Part shown: positions 5,813 to 6,533 of the stretch, piece after piece
Layout of the letters: each line of letters opens with the position of its first letter
How positions within the stretch are numbered: position 1 is the stretch's first letter
The notes under the pieces: model-generated
Seen by the model: only the letters and a program-made list of their open reading frames with translations
The model's database searches: none
What the model was told of the DNA's origin: nothing
NCBI GenBank assembly: GCA_031259485.1
Contig: JAIRLH010000072.1
Span: 1 to 6,533, forward strand
DNA: 6,533 nucleotides
Direction: 5' to 3'
DNA from: Elusimicrobiota bacterium
Lineage (GTDB): Bacteria > Elusimicrobiota > Elusimicrobia > Elusimicrobiales > Elusimicrobiaceae
Translations under genes and position numbers: made by a program

Positions 5813-6448
5813 TTATATCCTTGGCGGCAGCGGCTCGCCGGCTGAAATGCCTTTTATGAAAGCCGCAAGCAGCCCCATGTCCGGATTCTGGGCCAACACT
5901 TCTTTTGATGCTTTAAGCACGGCTTCCTTATTGTAATCCGCGCCGGCGACGGGGATATAAAACGGCCAGCCATTCGCGCGCGCATCGGCGCGACGCAGCG
6001 GCGCAAGTTTGAAGCCCCGCTGCGCGGCGAAGGCTGCTATAACCTCGCTCTGCTCGCTTATTTTAGCCTCATAATCAAGCATAGCTTTAAGCTCCTCCAG
6101 AGTGCGGAGGTAAAAGGGCGCGTAGTCAATATTCAGACTGGCAAGGTTTTCTTTCAGCAGCTTAAAATCCGCCTGCATTTTGGCTTTGACTTTGTCAAAA
6201 TCTTTTTTGCCGGCGTTCGGCGCGACGAAAGCCAAAAGCTGGGCCGGCGGGTCAAAGTAAATTATATCGCGGTCGTGGTAGAAAAATTTGCCGCACTCGG
6301 GGCAGCGGACAAGATTAAGTTCGCCGCCGAGCAGCGCCTGCTTTAAACTTTCGTCTTCGTCCGCGCCGATTAATGTCCAAAACTCGGCATCAAAAGGCTC
6401 GCACCCGTCGGGGCAAACCGCGCTGCCCGAACTTTTAATTGATTTCAT
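5813..6448 (-). CDS. CpXC-domain zinc-ribbon protein of unknown function
   Basis: This protein has 211 residues from the chosen ATG at 6448. The N-terminal part (about 9-78) fits the CpXC domain: a first cysteine pair CPDGC (12-16), FDAEFWTLI, an acidic stretch and LLGGELNL, a second pair CPECG (49-53), then IIYFD and a hydrophobic segment ending in AP. The four cysteines probably bind one zinc ion. The remaining part is mostly helical and charged (about 80-150), with a final helix near 175-200; I recognise nothing in it. There is no signal peptide or membrane helix, so it is probably cytoplasmic. A longer frame starts at 6493, but it would run through the tRNA gene, so the ATG at 6448 is preferred; a GGGGG run 7 nt upstream may serve as ribosome-binding site. 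It lies 18 nt after the tRNA and 2 nt before cca. The CpXC family has no firmly established function. Confidence 0.8.
   Translation of the reverse strand: MKSIKSSGSAVCPDGCEPFDAEFWTLIGADEDESLKQALLGGELNLVRCPECGKFFYHDRDIIYFDPPAQLLAFVAPNAGKKDFDKVKAKMQADFKLLKENLASLNIDYAPFYLRTLEELKAMLDYEAKISEQSEVIAAFAAQRGFKLAPLRRADARANGWPFYIPVAGADYNKEAVLKASKEVLAQNPDMGLLAAFIKGISAGEPLPPRI
5818..5822 (-). promoter_or_regulatory. Shine-Dalgarno site of cca inside the upstream gene
   Basis: AAGGA on the minus strand lies 7 nt before the ATG at 5810 and overlaps the last codons of the CpXC-domain gene, whose stop codon is 5815-5813. Ribosomes finishing that gene would end next to the cca start, so the two are probably translationally coupled. 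Confidence 0.7.
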
Positions 6449-6466
6449 AAAAACGCCCCCAGAAAA

Positions 6467-6533
6467 TGCTCCGGACAGGAGTTGAACCTGCAACCCTCGG
6501 TTCCGAAGACCGATGCTCTATCCGGTTGAGCTA
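6467..6533 (-). tRNA. tRNA-Arg (anticodon TCG), 5' acceptor strand outside the window
   Basis: The minus strand folds as a tRNA from U8 onward. The D-stem is GCTC/GAGC, the anticodon stem TCGGT/ACCGA around loop CTTCGGA (anticodon TCG, reading CGA), the variable loop has five bases, and the T-stem is GCAGG/CCTGT around TTCAACT. The 3' acceptor strand is CCGGAGC, followed by discriminator A73 at 6467. The 67 bases equal positions 8-73 plus one extra D-loop base, so only the seven 5' acceptor bases (expected GCTCCGG) lie past the edge. A20 and C35, known identity elements for arginyl-tRNA synthetase, are present. The 3' CCA is not encoded, since TTTT follows the discriminator, and must be added after transcription. 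It leads directly into the CpXC-domain gene 18 nt downstream. Confidence 0.95.

Noticed and set aside
6449..6493. Upstream start giving the CpXC-domain protein 15 extra residues
   Set aside because: The extension (MQVQLLSGAF...) is translated mostly from the 3' half of the tRNA gene. The ATG at 6448 lies just after the tRNA and has a G-rich site at a normal distance.

Overview
The window carries ordinary bacterial housekeeping genes, mostly on the minus strand, separated by short intergenic stretches that hold dispersed, hairpin-rich repeat DNA. The coding DNA is GC-rich with many GCG/CGC-type codons, while the gene gaps are AT-rich. A membrane-anchored AsmA-family protein implies a two-membrane (Gram-negative-type) cell. 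The tRNA gene does not encode its 3' CCA and a CCA-type nucleotidyltransferase lies beside it, which is unlike enteric gamma-proteobacteria. The overall style (gene content, GTCATTG...CAATGAC-type repeats, REP-like hairpins) would fit a deep-branching or uncultured Gram-negative lineage such as Elusimicrobiota, but that placement is a low-confidence impression.

Layout from left to right. Positions 1-30 hold the first ten codons of a minus-strand gene that leaves the window; it has an AAGGAG ribosome-binding site and a near-consensus sigma70-type promoter at 85-113. Positions 114-367 contain no gene. They hold a cluster of REP-like hairpins (146-242) and a perfect 12-bp stem-loop (300-327) just downstream of the AsmA-family gene. 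Positions 368-2548 (minus) encode that AsmA-family envelope protein. A degenerate dispersed repeat at 2560-2643 fills the gap to metK (2665-3825, minus), S-adenosylmethionine synthetase. The divergent gap 3826-3944 has the metK Shine-Dalgarno, a possible metK -10 box and a second partial copy of the same repeat family. The repeat copy abuts the start of a plus-strand exodeoxyribonuclease III/AP endonuclease gene (3945-4712). This gene converges with, and overlaps by 6 bp, a class II CCA-adding/poly(A) polymerase-type nucleotidyltransferase gene (4707-5810, minus).

Upstream of that gene on the minus strand come a CpXC-domain zinc-ribbon protein (5813-6448) and then a tRNA-Arg(TCG), cut by the right edge. 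The spacings are very tight (18 nt and 2 nt), so tRNA-Arg, the CpXC protein and cca are probably one transcription unit. The tRNA needs CCA added after transcription, and the enzyme family that does this is encoded in the same cluster. metK and the AsmA-family gene are probably also co-transcribed, since no terminator or convincing promoter separates them. I see no defence system, mobile-element gene, CRISPR array or secondary-metabolism cluster. The least explained parts are the non-coding repeats and their position next to start codons.
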